Assembly: GCA_021209875.1 (NCBI GenBank)
Contig: JAGYVD010000001.1
Coordinates: 6,882,001-6,946,000 of the forward strand
DNA: 64,000 nt
Direction: 5' to 3'
DNA from: Rosellinia necatrix
Taxonomy: Eukaryota > Ascomycota > Sordariomycetes > Xylariales > Xylariaceae
Positions 43,800 to 56,001 of the stretch are shown here, one piece after another. Positions within the stretch are counted from its first letter, which is position 1. Each line of letters begins with the position of its first letter. Below the pieces are notes generated by a model. It saw only the letters and a program-made list of their open reading frames with translations. It did no database searches and was not told the origin of the DNA. Made by a program: the position numbers and the translations under genes.

Positions 43800-46366
43800 G
43801 TATATTTATACGAGACAGGAATATAACACGATAATTAAAATCTAGAGACCGACCGAGCTCAACTTACGATTCAGAGTGTCAAAACATCTTCATGCTATCA
43901 AGAACCATCTCTAAATTACAAGGATCAGGCCGCTTGCCTCACTCTGTCAAGGCAACCAACGCCACCGCTGAGTCCACGGCATCGACGTAAGGGTTTACAG
44001 GGGCTGATTACTATAGCAAATGATACAATATAGAAATGTATCAACAGGATTATAATTCATGGGCCGAAAAAAGAAACCCTTATCCAATCCGCGCCCACCC
44101 GGCTGCTGTCGTGCCCCGCGAGAGGTGCTTTCATCCGGCAGAATGTATGACAAATGGAGAAGGACGAAAACCTATAACACGAGCCATTCGGCCACGTATG
44201 TTAGGTACTTAATCACCGCATAGATACACCCGTCGTCTTCGAACAGAGAGATCATCAATAATGCTTTCTGATGTTCATCGCCCATAGACGGCACGTTGCA
44301 GCCCAATAGGAAACTTTCCGGGCTTCCCGAGGTTATAGAATCAGCAGGCTCCCGGGGAAGACAGTCCCTGTTTACACACAATGAGTGAATGGTATTGTAT
44401 AATCACTGGTCCTATGATCGAGGGTACGCAGGAACTTGCACTGTTCCGCAAGCCAAATTTTGGTATGCCTCTGCCTAGGATGTCGGCCCGAAAGCTACAC
44501 GAGAGGAAGGTATCAAACGCTAGGCGGGCGATCTGTCATATGTGCTGCAATGTAGTCTCCCGTGGCGGGTACGAGGGTGCGCGTTTGCCTATAAACTGCA
44601 GAGCCCCCGATACAAACGCTGAGATTGGCGGGGTGAGTTTGGTGTCTAGCCGAACTAATCTGATCTGCTTTTTTTTAGCTTCTGCGGTGGACCGTGACTC
44701 TTCTGTTGGCTTTGTTTGTAGTTGAGCTTCTGAATCTCGAGGTATTACTGCTTTCTGCTCAACCTGAGCTACGTGTGCATCAGGAAATAGAATGGTCTTA
44801 TCCCATACACCATCGGCACGTAGACAATAAACGGTCTCGCCGACCCGCGCTACGTTTCTATTCTATTCCACGCTCTGGCCGCTACCATAGTATTTACATA
44901 GACTTTCTTAGATATACATTTCAAGCTTGTAGCCCTAATCTGAGATTGTTGAGCTATGTTTAGCTATGTTTGCTGATGCTTCGCCTGTGCTGTCTATTCC
45001 TTGGGCTAAGCGTTACGACCGTCGTGGTATTAATAATATAAGATTGACCACCGCGGCAATGATCAGCTTCATTCATCGTCTATCTAGTATTCATATGTAT
45101 GTGGGTGATTGCAAATATCTCAGGTCCCTTTGGAACTCTCTACTCTACTCTACACCTTGAATAACACACTTGCCTTCATACCACGCTCCACTTCTCTTGA
45201 CATCAATGTATACTATAGGGGAGGTATGACCCACAGTGCCTTGTGGTTACCATTGTACGATGGGTTTTCAAGTCGCTCGAATACTCATCCCTTATGCAAC
45301 ATCGCTATCCAGTCGCCACAATGCCGTATTTAATTGTATTTAACGTATCTTCGTACTACTTCTTTTACCCCCATCATCTAGCTCAACATTTTCGCCAGCA
45401 GAAATCAATATTTATCAGCCTTCTTATTCATCTAATTCAATACTAATCACGACACAAGCATTGACTATACGATAATATTACCACGACACCGTCAATTCTC
45501 CTTTGTGATTATTTTAAAATATCTTTTTACCGCACTCAATGTTACTACTAGAATCCTTATCATGATTGTTGTTATAAATAGTCACTTCAGGTGGGATACC
45601 TTTTAGAGCTATACTTGCGAGAAACGCACTATATGTTGAAGCCCTATCGCTTCGACATCATAGGTGGTAGTCTAGACCCTTGTCGTATAGCTCAGGGCGT
45701 CAGGGATTTTAAGGTGGCCAGAATGTGTTAATATGTTACGCGTCACCGCGGGGTGAAAGTAATAATGGAGGTCAGATTATCAAATTGAATAGCTTACAAA
45801 AAAATCGCGGGTGCAAGAAAATAGTCCGATGAACTATAGGGGTGGAAATATATGACTAAGATCCGCCGGCGATAAACGAAGTTCCGCGCATGAGCATCCC
45901 AGTGGCGTTATTGGCTCGGCGTGCGATCTGACTGCATTTGTCTTCGTCATCTTTAAATCTAGATTATCTGCCTTTTCAATCGCGATGAAACCCAGGTAAT
46001 CTTAAAGTATGCGCGAATATCACAATACCACCCCTGGCAGAGAATAGCTCTTTGATCGACAATCTCGGATTAACTAACTATTTCTCAATTGCATATCAAA
46101 TTTCATATCTGAACTGCGTCCCCTCCCCTTTTTTTTTTTGACAATATAGGTATTGATGTTGACACAACGTCACACACTGTGTTAATCCTCATTGATCTAT
46201 CTGTGGGCACCCGACATTGTCATCATTCGTTCAGATTCCCCTATCAAATCCTCATGCATGTCGTAAATCGGTTAATCCGCTTCAGAGACCCAATTTCATC
46301 TGCTCAAAGACTCATCGCAAGCGAACGTGAAGAAGGTGCATCTCTGAAATCGTAGATCCAATCTTA
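43800..46366. other. Long intergenic region, nothing recognisable
   Basis: About 2.6 kb, AT-rich from 45300 on. Short frames near 44381-44725 and 44694-45446 show no domains and do not extend by splicing. Confidence 0.6.
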
Positions 46367-47845
46367 TCAAGCGGTAGTTACCAAGCCGGTGTCCCCCTGT
46401 CTTCGCCCTAGCATCAACGTAGCTTCCGGTGCTATCGAGGTAGTGTTTATGTGGTCAATGATCCGGAACGTGTTTTCTTTGAGCCTAATGTCGAATTTTG
46501 AGAAAAATATGTAAAGCACAATCTTGATTTCATGAATTGCAAGTTGACGTCCGGGACATGCCCATCTTCCAAGGCCAAAGGTCAGAAACTCTGGGCTTCC
46601 CTGGACAGCTGCTCGTCCAGTCTTTTGCCACTGGAAGCCGTCGAATACCTCACCGACAGTCCCGTAATTGTCTGGGTGTCGGTGAGCCCGCGAAATAAGA
46701 ACGATGCACATGGCGTTTTTCGGCAACACGTATGGTCCGACACGCACTGGCCTGGTGGTCTGTCGAAGAGGTCCCCAAGTGTCGCCCTTGGTGCGTAGGA
46801 CTTCCCGAATAAAGGAGTCTAGATGGGTAAGCTGGGTCAGCTTCTTGACATCCAGGCTCTCTCCAGGACGGTTAATTGACTCCCATTCCTCCCGGATAGC
46901 AGGGAGGTAATCATCTTGCTTTTGCGTCAACTTTATCAGGATCCAGGAGCCGGCAACTACCGTCTGATGAATTGACGCGAAAATTACCCCTACGCAAAGT
47001 ATGACGCAGCGGAAGAAACCAAAAACTGCCCATATACCGGTTTGCTCGTGATAATGTTTTGTGAGCAGAATGTCGAAAAGAGGAACGAAATCCCCATGTC
47101 GTGCAGCAAGACCATTCTCCAAGTGCTGTCGCCGAGCTTTCCATAGCATTGGCGTAACTGTGAAGAAGAATTTCGGGATGATTGTCAAGAAGATCGCACA
47201 GAATCCGTTGAAGAGAACCCATAGCCGTGGAAACATAACCCACTCGTCTGTGTTCTCATGTAGCCCTGTCATACTGGCCATCGCGACGGCAACGGATGCG
47301 AAATAGCCTGCTGTTTTGGACGAAGCATGTTCTTGCCCGAGAATCATGACAACCATAGCGTGAGCTATGGCTAGTTGTATTCTGCGGAAAACATCGGGAA
47401 ATTCAACAAACTTCCGGTCGTGAGTGAGGTCCCGTACCTCGTCTGCCATGTTGTCGAAGTACTTTTCGAAGACAGGAACGACCTGATCTATGATGGCATT
47501 CATACGAGGTTGTACATTCTTTTCAATTAAAGAATCGATATCGCGAACAAATTCCCCATTGTCGAACACTGCTAAGAAGCCGAGGTGGAGCAGATCAAAC
47601 ACTGCCTTCTCGAAAGTGAAATTCTTGGTGTCCGTGAGAACCTCATGGGCATATCTGTGATCAATGACGTATTCGTTTCGGCCATGCCTAGGGACAATGA
47701 TAACTGGACCGTGCTCGTCCAAGGCTGCGCTGTAGGCATCATTTACCTTGCTCGAACGCCGAACCTCACGGGGAATGTGAACGACTGGGGGGGAGGAGCC
47801 GTCGAGTGATGTGTCAGACGTAAGTTGAGGCTTAGGGGTAAACAT
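46367..47845 (-). CDS. Cytochrome P450, intronless, without membrane anchor
   Basis: Single exon, 492 residues, ATG at 47845. The heme loop is FLTFGLGRWACPGRQLAIHE with the Cys ligand at residue 430; the ExxR motif is REVLR; the PERF region is degenerate (VGEVFDGFQW). The I-helix reads FASIHQTVVAG, the A-x-I-H-x-T form seen in fungal ent-kaurene-oxidase-like P450s rather than AGxDT. The protein begins directly with a polar segment and IPREVRRSSKVNDAYSAALD, so the usual N-terminal transmembrane helix and proline hinge are missing; a 5' exon could have been overlooked, but I see no convincing one. Role: monooxygenation of an unknown, probably terpenoid-like substrate. It shares its I-helix type with the P450 at 58126. 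Confidence 0.88.
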   Translation of the reverse strand: MFTPKPQLTSDTSLDGSSPPVVHIPREVRRSSKVNDAYSAALDEHGPVIIVPRHGRNEYVIDHRYAHEVLTDTKNFTFEKAVFDLLHLGFLAVFDNGEFVRDIDSLIEKNVQPRMNAIIDQVVPVFEKYFDNMADEVRDLTHDRKFVEFPDVFRRIQLAIAHAMVVMILGQEHASSKTAGYFASVAVAMASMTGLHENTDEWVMFPRLWVLFNGFCAIFLTIIPKFFFTVTPMLWKARRQHLENGLAARHGDFVPLFDILLTKHYHEQTGIWAVFGFFRCVILCVGVIFASIHQTVVAGSWILIKLTQKQDDYLPAIREEWESINRPGESLDVKKLTQLTHLDSFIREVLRTKGDTWGPLRQTTRPVRVGPYVLPKNAMCIVLISRAHRHPDNYGTVGEVFDGFQWQKTGRAAVQGSPEFLTFGLGRWACPGRQLAIHEIKIVLYIFFSKFDIRLKENTFRIIDHINTTSIAPEATLMLGRRQGDTGLVTTA

Positions 47846-49732
47846 GATGAGATTTGATAGCGGGGATATAGTAGAGTATGCGATATAGGATAATGTGTGC
47901 AGTGGGAATGAGTTGTAGTAGTGGGAATCTTGTGTTCAGTTAATGTTATAATACCTTTGATGAAGCTCCGTCTTAGAACTAGATCAATACGACCGATTGT
48001 GGTGCAGATATATATACCCCTCACGGAACGAGCACTTGACGAGTTTTTACCAAATATCATGCAACTATCCATTTCGTGTCAAGTATCGAAGCTGGCTAAT
48101 TGATAGCTGGCTAGCTGATGCCTGATACTAATGAGCGATCAACGTCTTCAACTCTCGCCTTGGAAACCGGAAATGATTAGACTCATGATGTTTCATTGGC
48201 GTACGTCGCTGCCACCTCCCGAACCCCGTTCCACTATACGTTAACTTCTATGTGCATGGTTTATGAGATATCATACCCTAGCAAGCCACAGTCATTCTTG
48301 GTTTGTATCAGCGTATAGATGTGGAAGAAGCCTTCCTATCTTCTTTATGCCGATTCGTTAGATAACAGAAGATCGAAACGCCTAGAGCCTAGGACTGGAC
48401 ATAGTGGAGGGGGTGTGGCTCAACGTTCCATCTGGATTACGCAGTAGTTATCTGCAAGAGTTTGAATGTACTGAGGCTACGGCACTACTGGAGGTTCTGC
48501 AGCTCTTTCCTATTGAGGAATTGCATGTTTATCAATGCTGCTTTCCTGCTTTGTAACTAAAACTGTTATAGCTATGCGGGTTTTAATGTTTACATATAAT
48601 ACTTTGGAAAACCCGAGCTTCTGTTGCCTTGTTGTTTGTACTTATCGCCGTAACGTTTTATACGTCATCTGTGTACTATTACGGAACCGAGAGACTAGGA
48701 CTCCTCGATGTAGCGCTTATCATTAATTAGTCTAGGAAAACAATATGTTAGGTTCGAAGTCAATTAGGACGTTGACTATATCCACCACTACATAGCTGCA
48801 TCCTCGACCGATGCGCAGCGATCACAATGAGGAAGAACGACAGGGATAAGCGGAACAACGGAGTTCATCCTTGCTCTGACCACAATTTACAATTACATAA
48901 TTTATGTAGTTGCGGCGATCCTGCATACATATTACCATGCTGTAAGCAGGGCGGGCGCCCCAGGGATGTCATTCACACATGGAGATAGGTATCCCTGCCG
49001 CTATATACGGCACCCATTATTGCCTATCGTGTAGTCTAAAACAAGGTTGCCAGGTTCGAACAAATTCTCCGCGGTGATTTCACCAACTCGCGAACGCGGC
49101 GGCAAAGTGTATACCTAGAGAGGGTACTTGTGTGAAGGTGGTTGCATTCTGGTTTACTGGCTCTAGCCTCCGTATAGCTTTTCGTCCGTCATATGCCACC
49201 TTACCCCACTGGGTGCCCACTGTAAGAAGAAGTAGATATCACGCCGCGTCACTTGTCCTTCGGATAACTACCGGAAATGCTAGGTCAACAAAGTCCCGGT
49301 GTTTGGTTTGTTCCTGCTGTCAAGCCGAGACTGAGCGGTCCGGGGTTGGCTGACATGCATATGTATGTGCTTAGTCAGTATTATAAGATAGCGTAGGCTT
49401 CGATGCTGGTGGCCAGCTCTAAACTGGCGATTAGTGAACAGCGAGCAGTATGAGTTTCCAAGGTTGTTGTGAGTCTCGTCTGTCTCGCGCGCCGGGAGTC
49501 CGGGCCCCTGTCCAATGGTGTGCCTGGCTTGGCCCTTGCGCCCTAGTTCCGCCCACCGCCTACCATGCTTGCCCGTTATGCTAAAGAAAATCCAAAGTTT
49601 CCTAGCTGCCGGCCAAAATCCATTGCTCGCATTCTACCACCTCGGGATAACACCGCCGTTGTGTTGGCCATCCGGCACGTCATTACGAGCACTTACGCAA
49701 CCGGGCATTGCGGAACACCACATCTGCATACC
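47846..49732. other. Intergenic region, divergent P450 and transporter
   Basis: About 1.9 kb between head-to-head genes. No supported gene. Frames at 48535-48726, 49132-49353 and 49515-49775 show no family features. Confidence 0.6.
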
Positions 49733-51378
49733 ATGTTCAACCTCAAGACTCACCACAAGCGAACGCTTGTGGTAGCATCGCATGTGTCTCTCGCAGGCCT
49801 CCTCTACGGCCTAGACACAGGTTAGCGCACCCTCTTCCAGTGTAGCATTGCTCTCCTGCATGTCTCATATTCATGCTTCGTTTTAGGCTCTATCGGGCCA
49901 ATCACTACTATGCCACAGTTTAGTGAGTCCATCGGCCATCTCACGCCCACCCAGCAAGGGGTCTACGTTGCGTCTATCCTGCTCGCCGCCGCAGCTTCTT
50001 CTCTGGCCAGTGGGCACGTGTCGGATGCCATCTCCCGCCGCTACGGCATTCTCACCGGGGCTATACTCAGCATCGTCGGTACTGTCTTGTCGGCGGCATC
50101 GCCCAATTTCGCGGCCCTCATCGTTGCCCGTCTTATCAGCGGCGCCGGTTTCGGCCAGTGCATTGCTGTTTCAACGGTGTATCTGGTCGAATTGGCACCT
50201 AAATCCATCAGGGGAGTCGCGGCGTGTATGGTTCAGCTCTACGTTGTCCTCGGCATCACCGTCGGTTACTTCATTTCGTATGGTTCGCAGGGAATTCAGA
50301 GCTCCCTATCATGGCGGCTTCCTTTTATCATCCAGGCTGCTATTGCCGCAGCTTTAGCTAGTGGGGTCTTTCTTATGCCTTCTTCTCCCAGGTGGCTCTT
50401 GCAGAAGGGTCGAAAGGATGACGCCGTCGCTGTCTTGAACAGGTACCGCGCGACGGAACTGAAGGTCAAACAAGAGCTGGACGCGATGAACGCAAGCATG
50501 GAAAGCAACACACAGGAGAAAAACGTAAAATTCATGGTTATGTTTCAAAAGCGTTATATAAAACGAACAATGCTAGGAGTCTTCTTGATGTCATTTCAGC
50601 AGTTGACAGGTGTATGTCCCTCCCCCTTCCCTTCTCCATCGGAGTATCTATGGACATGAAGTCTGATACTCGAATCCTGCAGATTGATGTCGTTCTCTAT
50701 TACGCCCCGATTATCTTCCAGCAGGCCGGCATAGGCTCGACAAGGGCTACCTTTTTAGCGTCCGGTGTTAGTGGGATCGTTATGCTCATATCAACTATCC
50801 CCGCTCAGATTTGGATAGACCGCTGGGGAAGACGGCGGCCGCTAATCTACGGTGGAGCTGCTATGTCGGCCTGTCTTATCATCATCGGTTCCCTGTATGC
50901 CAAGTTCGGCGAGCGCGGGGCCACCGAGATTACATTGAAGTCGACTACCGCGCAGTGGTTTGTCATCGTGCTAACATACATATTTGTTGCCAACTTCTCT
51001 TGGTCATGGGCAGTGGTAAGTAGTATCTATACAACACCGGCCCTGCTGAAGCTCTAACTCGAATGATGGCTAATCTCTCGGTAATAGGTAGGGAAGATCT
51101 ACTCTTGCGAGATCATTCCCACACATATCAGGGCCAAGGTGGCTTCTCTGGAACTCCTGGCCAACTGGCTGGTCAATTTTGCTGTGACGTTATCAGCACC
51201 GGTATTCCTTCGGTCATCCCCCAGCGGCCCCTACTTCTTGTATGGCTTTGCGACTCTAGTAGCTGTCGGAGTGTGTATAGTGATGCCAGAGACCAAGGGA
51301 AAATCTCTTGAGGAAATCGAAAGTGACTTCGAAAAGTCTAACACTGAAACACTCCCTGAATCTACAGCCACCGCATGA
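49733..51378 (+). CDS. MFS sugar (hexose-type) transporter
   Basis: Four exons, join(49733..49820, 49887..50611, 50683..51015, 51088..51378), 478 residues. The introns of 66, 71 and 72 nt restore LYGLDTGSIGP, QQLTGIDVVLYYAP and WAVVGKIYSCEIIPTHIRAK. Sugar-porter signatures are present: LASGHVSDAISRRYG (loop 2-3), SPRWLLQKGRKDDA at the end of helix 6, QQLTG with IDVVLYYAP in helix 7, DRWGRRRPL (loop 8-9) and PETKGKSLEEIE after helix 12. Twelve helices are expected in the plasma membrane, with proton-linked or facilitated uptake of a monosaccharide. The exact sugar cannot be told. The start at 49733 is chosen because helix 1 follows at the normal distance. Confidence 0.92.
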
Positions 51379-52920
51379 ACCCTCGCCATACTTGGGTATT
51401 GTGGCTTAAACAGCCAGTTGTTGGTATGCTGTACTACTCGAACATAGGATCCACGTCGATTGAGCTTGGCTTTAGTCGACAAATAGATACTAACTTATCA
51501 CGTTACGTACATAGCGTAGAAAGTTACAAGAATAGAGTCATCGCACACTACTAGCTACGGGCCTTCTTATTTTCTCCATCGTGTAATGCTTGTATTGACG
51601 GTTCCTGCCCCCAATTAATCGACCCCTGGTCACACTCCATCCCGGGTCAAACACGGAAATAACTGTAGAAATGCTTTCATCGAGTATCAAACGCGAAGGT
51701 AATCCACCTACTATGGCTACGGCCGGCACGTTGGGTATTGTACGGCATCTCTATCGTATCCGCAGCGAAACCGAGCCGTTCAATTACAGGAAGACCGAAA
51801 CGCCACTTGCCCACCCCCCATTCCAACAAGCATAGCCAAGACAAATGCGTTTCTTTTTGCGCGCAGGTACACCCAACGCCTGCCTGCGCCAGTCAGATTG
51901 CATAAGATCGGCAAACGCAGGTGACTGAGCGGTTATATGTCGTGCTCCATGACTGGATTCGAGGCATGCTATAATTTACTTTTATGGCTCTCGTCTGTTT
52001 TCTTGGTAAGAGGGCCAACGTCAACCTCGTTTATGATTCGCCGATCCTACGCACGTGTTCGGTTTGTCTTGCCACAGTCGCTCACGTTATAGCAATCCCT
52101 TTCATAAGCGAAGCAAGCACAGTAGCGTTTTACAGCCCCCAAATCTCACCATTTGTCCAACACAGTGTCCGGCAGATATAAATCACTCAGCATCAGGCCA
52201 CCGGGGGATCGACCCGGCATTCAACCCACTCTCGCACGTACCACACCTTGGGGCGTCTCCCCACCTCCATCCCTCTCTAACCACTCTGACCGAAGTGCTT
52301 GCATCTGCAGGCCAAATACCGCGTCTAAGATAGGCCAAGGCTATATACACTAAGACCCTTAAAATACTATAAGGACAAGGGGTAGATCCAACCATAGGCC
52401 CAGAATTGAACCACCTTTATACTACACACGGCTTGTTCAGTGTATCATTGGCTTGGGGTGTAAAGATCGATCTTTTTTTAAATCATTATCAGCCTCCTAG
52501 ATACCCTCCAATCCAGGTGAGAGACGGTGAAGAGGTGCCGAATAAACACGTAGTTTATTGAATATATTATCTCCTCGGTCGAGTGTTGTGCAGGGACTGC
52601 GCTCGTTTGAATCCTATAAGCCGCTTAAACAATCCCACCCAGTCCGAAGGATATCGAAACGGTCTAGAAGGTGCCCCTGTGGTTGTTATATGTAGGTCAC
52701 ACGATATTAGTCATTTTGTACACCGACACGAAACGCGCATTCCGCTTGAATGAATTCATGATCAGCGTTATGGATCCGTAGATGTTCGCTCCTCGGACAG
52801 TCCGGGCGTTATATTCTGAGGCTGTATTTATGTTGTTATAACCGCCCTACTCCAAACGAGTAAACACGCCGTATCATTCGTAGTTATCTTGTTGAATTTT
52901 CACCTGACCCTATCATAATC
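51379..52920. other. Intergenic region, nothing recognisable
   Basis: About 1.5 kb upstream of the dioxygenase fusion gene. No coding or RNA signature seen. Confidence 0.6.
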
Positions 52921-54532
52921 ATGGATTTCTGCAACATGGATGTAGCAAGCTGCGGCCTTGGGGTAGTGGGTAAGTCTGAGCCCAACCCGCATATATCCCG
53001 AAAACGGCGATGATTAATGCTTCGTGGCAGCGCCCGAGTTTACCGATGCTGGGGACTTCCAGAAGATCCGCGAACGTTTTTATAAGGACGGTGTTGCATT
53101 CATTGAAAACTGCGACGAAGATCGTCTAATTGCGTTTACCAAAAGCCTGGGAGTAGCCGTTCGACCTCGAAATGAGACAACGAACGGTACGGGCGTAAGC
53201 AATATTCGGTGCGTACCAGGCTTGGCGGGTAAGGGGTATAGCTCCGAAGGTAAGTCATACCCCGCGTTTAGTTCCTTGAAAGCTTGCCAAGGCATTTCTT
53301 AGCATCTTCTAATGCTCCGTACAGAACTCTTCTTCCATACGGATAGGAGTGGCTGGGATCAACCGCCAAGAATTCTAGCTACCGCCGTCAAGACCGCATC
53401 CGCCGAGGGGGGCCACTCGTTGCTCGTAGATGGGCTACAGCTCGTGAAGCATATTCGCATGCATGAGCCCTTCCTATATCGACTTATTACTTCGTCCCAG
53501 TACTCCAGCTTCAAGGCCGATGATGGGTCTTTCAAGCCTCGCCCTATCTTCGACGAGGCAACTGGTATCTTGCGTATACGTTTCGACGACGGAATCCAAC
53601 TCTCGGCCTCGCTGATTGAAAATTTTCCTCGATTGCGAACCCTCATATACCAGAATGCTTACGCAACTCGCCTCAGCGAGGGGCAAAGCTACGTCGTGGA
53701 TAATTATCGATTCCTACACGGCCGCACATCGTTTACAGGCTCGAGGGAGCTCCTCCGCATCCTCGCCGTCCCCCATGTCGCCGGTGTTGGGCGGCCCGGT
53801 AATTATAGGCCGAAGAAATTCGTACTTTTTGATGTAGACGGTACCGTTTGCCGCTCTGAGGAGCTCAGCGTCGACGCATTTTATCGTTGTATTAGCGACG
53901 TGGCAGACAAGGATATTTCCCCAGACAATACCAAGGTCAACTTGCATGGCCAAACAGACCTATCGCTCGTTAAAGATATGCTGCAATATCACGGCATAGA
54001 CGAGGACAAGATCGGTCAGCTAACACAGGAATTCCTGCGTAAGCATCCTTCGTACTTGAAGGATTCTGCGGCCAGGGGTTTTAGATCGGAGCCATGCTCT
54101 GATATGCACAATACCCTGAGCTGGCTTGACAGCCTCCAAACGTCTGGTTCTGGCCTGGAGGGGTATCTGGGCCTATTGACGGGAAATTCAAGACCTAACG
54201 CCCTGCTAAAAATCGAAGAAGCGGGCTTGCCTACCGCCTTGTTTGATCTCGACATTTCGGCGTTCGGCGGTTCATGTCCATCCCGTGTGGCCTTATTCCA
54301 CGACTCGATCAGAAATATCGAATCCAAGTATAGTTCTTCGCTTAATGCCCAGGACGTACTCCTGGTTGGTGATACCCCGCTCGATATCGAATGTGCAAAG
54401 AAGGTTGGTTGTAAGGTTCTTGCTGTCGCTACGGGCAACTACACCGCCGAAGTCCTCAAAACCTACGACCCAGACTTCATTTGCGACACCCTGATCGAAG
54501 GGAAGCAATTCATCAAGACCTTTTTAGGTTGA
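52921..54532 (+). CDS. TauD-type 2-oxoglutarate/Fe(II) dioxygenase fused to a HAD-family phosphatase
   Basis: Three exons, join(52921..52969, 53031..53249, 53325..54532), 491 residues. The 61- and 75-nt GT-AG introns are in phase and give SSEELFFHTDRSGW. The N-terminal oxygenase has the iron triad H94-x-D96 (FFHTDRSG) and H221 (FLHGRTSF), with the 2-oxoglutarate Arg in GSRELLR. The C-terminal half starts at KKFVLFDVDGTVCRSEE (nucleophile D259, acid D261) and continues through LGLLTGNSRPNALLKIEEAGL and LLVGDTPLDIECAKKVG (D439), all HAD phosphatase motifs as in phosphoglycolate phosphatases. Both active sites look complete. The fusion suggests hydroxylation and dephosphorylation of the same intermediate; that is inference. 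No signal peptide. A second in-frame ATG lies at residue 6. Confidence 0.88.
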
Positions 54533-56001
54533 TTAACAACAGTCCACTCTTGCATAGTGGTGGATGATTAGAAATGCGAGTTTGCTAGCTTGTAGGTATT
54601 AACACAAAAGTTCGGTGGGAAAAGGAAATTTGATTATCCCGAATCTAAGTACAATAGTTTCGTCTATGTTTTAAGTTCTATGAATGAATGAATTCACCCC
54701 AAGCTTTCGCACGGTTTGGTGTTCGATTTGGGAATTAGAAAAGCTGCCTTAGTGATTTATCTACAAGATAGTACCTCTCAACATCCAGGTATTCACATCC
54801 TTACATAATTTCACAAAAGTCTATATAGATGCTATGCGACCATACCATCCGCCACACGTCATTTGGCCGCATGTCATTCGATCGATCATTCTGGAATGTC
54901 GGAGGGGGTGATTGAGGGGTGTTCCTGCTGCCGTAACATCCTACACGGCCCATATCGCATGATTACGTAGATTCTTTATCTCTTGTACCTCGTCTCTTTT
55001 GCTTACGTGTCTGCGATAAATACTACCCAACCGCATTGCAACCGACCCGGGTGTGTTGCGCCGCACAGAAAAAACAGAAAAAGCTCGACAGCCCAACATG
55101 CCACAGGGGATAACCATACAGCCATGCGCGGGCTGCATCGGACTAAACTAGCCATCTTGGCGACTTAAACCCTGTGGCACGGTACTAAACAGGAAATAGA
55201 TACACCCCTCCAACAGCCACCTCGCAACGCTAAGATACCAATTGCCGGGGACAGACCTCACTAACTACACCTTGCCGTACCTGCAGGAACCAAGCCGAGG
55301 ATGCGAGACTGGGCACCACCATCTTGAGTGTCGGATCTAGTCGTACCGAGCCCTATGGGAGCAGGTAAGGCTGGGTAAACGGCCCTGCCCGCATACACTA
55401 GCTCCCTAACAAATATTACGATGGCATGCTAGAGTGCCTCCACGCAGAAAAAATCCGTGAGGGGCTCTGAACTTTCTTGGGTAGCTCCAAGGTTTCATAA
55501 GACCCCGACCATGTTCAGATCAGACTGTTCGGATATGTAACCCTCTTCACTACATGCCAGTTCGCAGTTCGGCACCGATATTTTCCCACGAGAATCCTTA
55601 GAAGGGTCTGAAGGGTCCACATATGTAATCCTTGTTGATAGAAGGAGTATCATGTAAGTAAGCGCATATGTATCTGCCAGGCTTTTTTACCAGGATCCCA
55701 ACATCGGTATACCGTAATAGTCACATATAGAACCAGTGTCGACTGCCTTTATAGGTACACTGGTCGTAGGAAAAGATCAAGGGCGTAAATTTGGGATGAT
55801 TACTTAATACTAGCATAAGAGCCGCGATTATGTAAATGGGGGGAGGGAGTGGACACACTGGTTTTAGGATATTTGGGGGGAAATTAGGGGACTATTACGT
55901 CTTGAGCCATGCATCACGTGTCGATGGATGAATAAACCAGACCAGGGGACTGTCTATTTGGCACTGTATACTCTAAATTACCTCATCCCTGCAAACCCCC
56001 C
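54533..56001. other. Intergenic region between converging genes
   Basis: About 1.5 kb with no recognisable gene. Confidence 0.65.
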
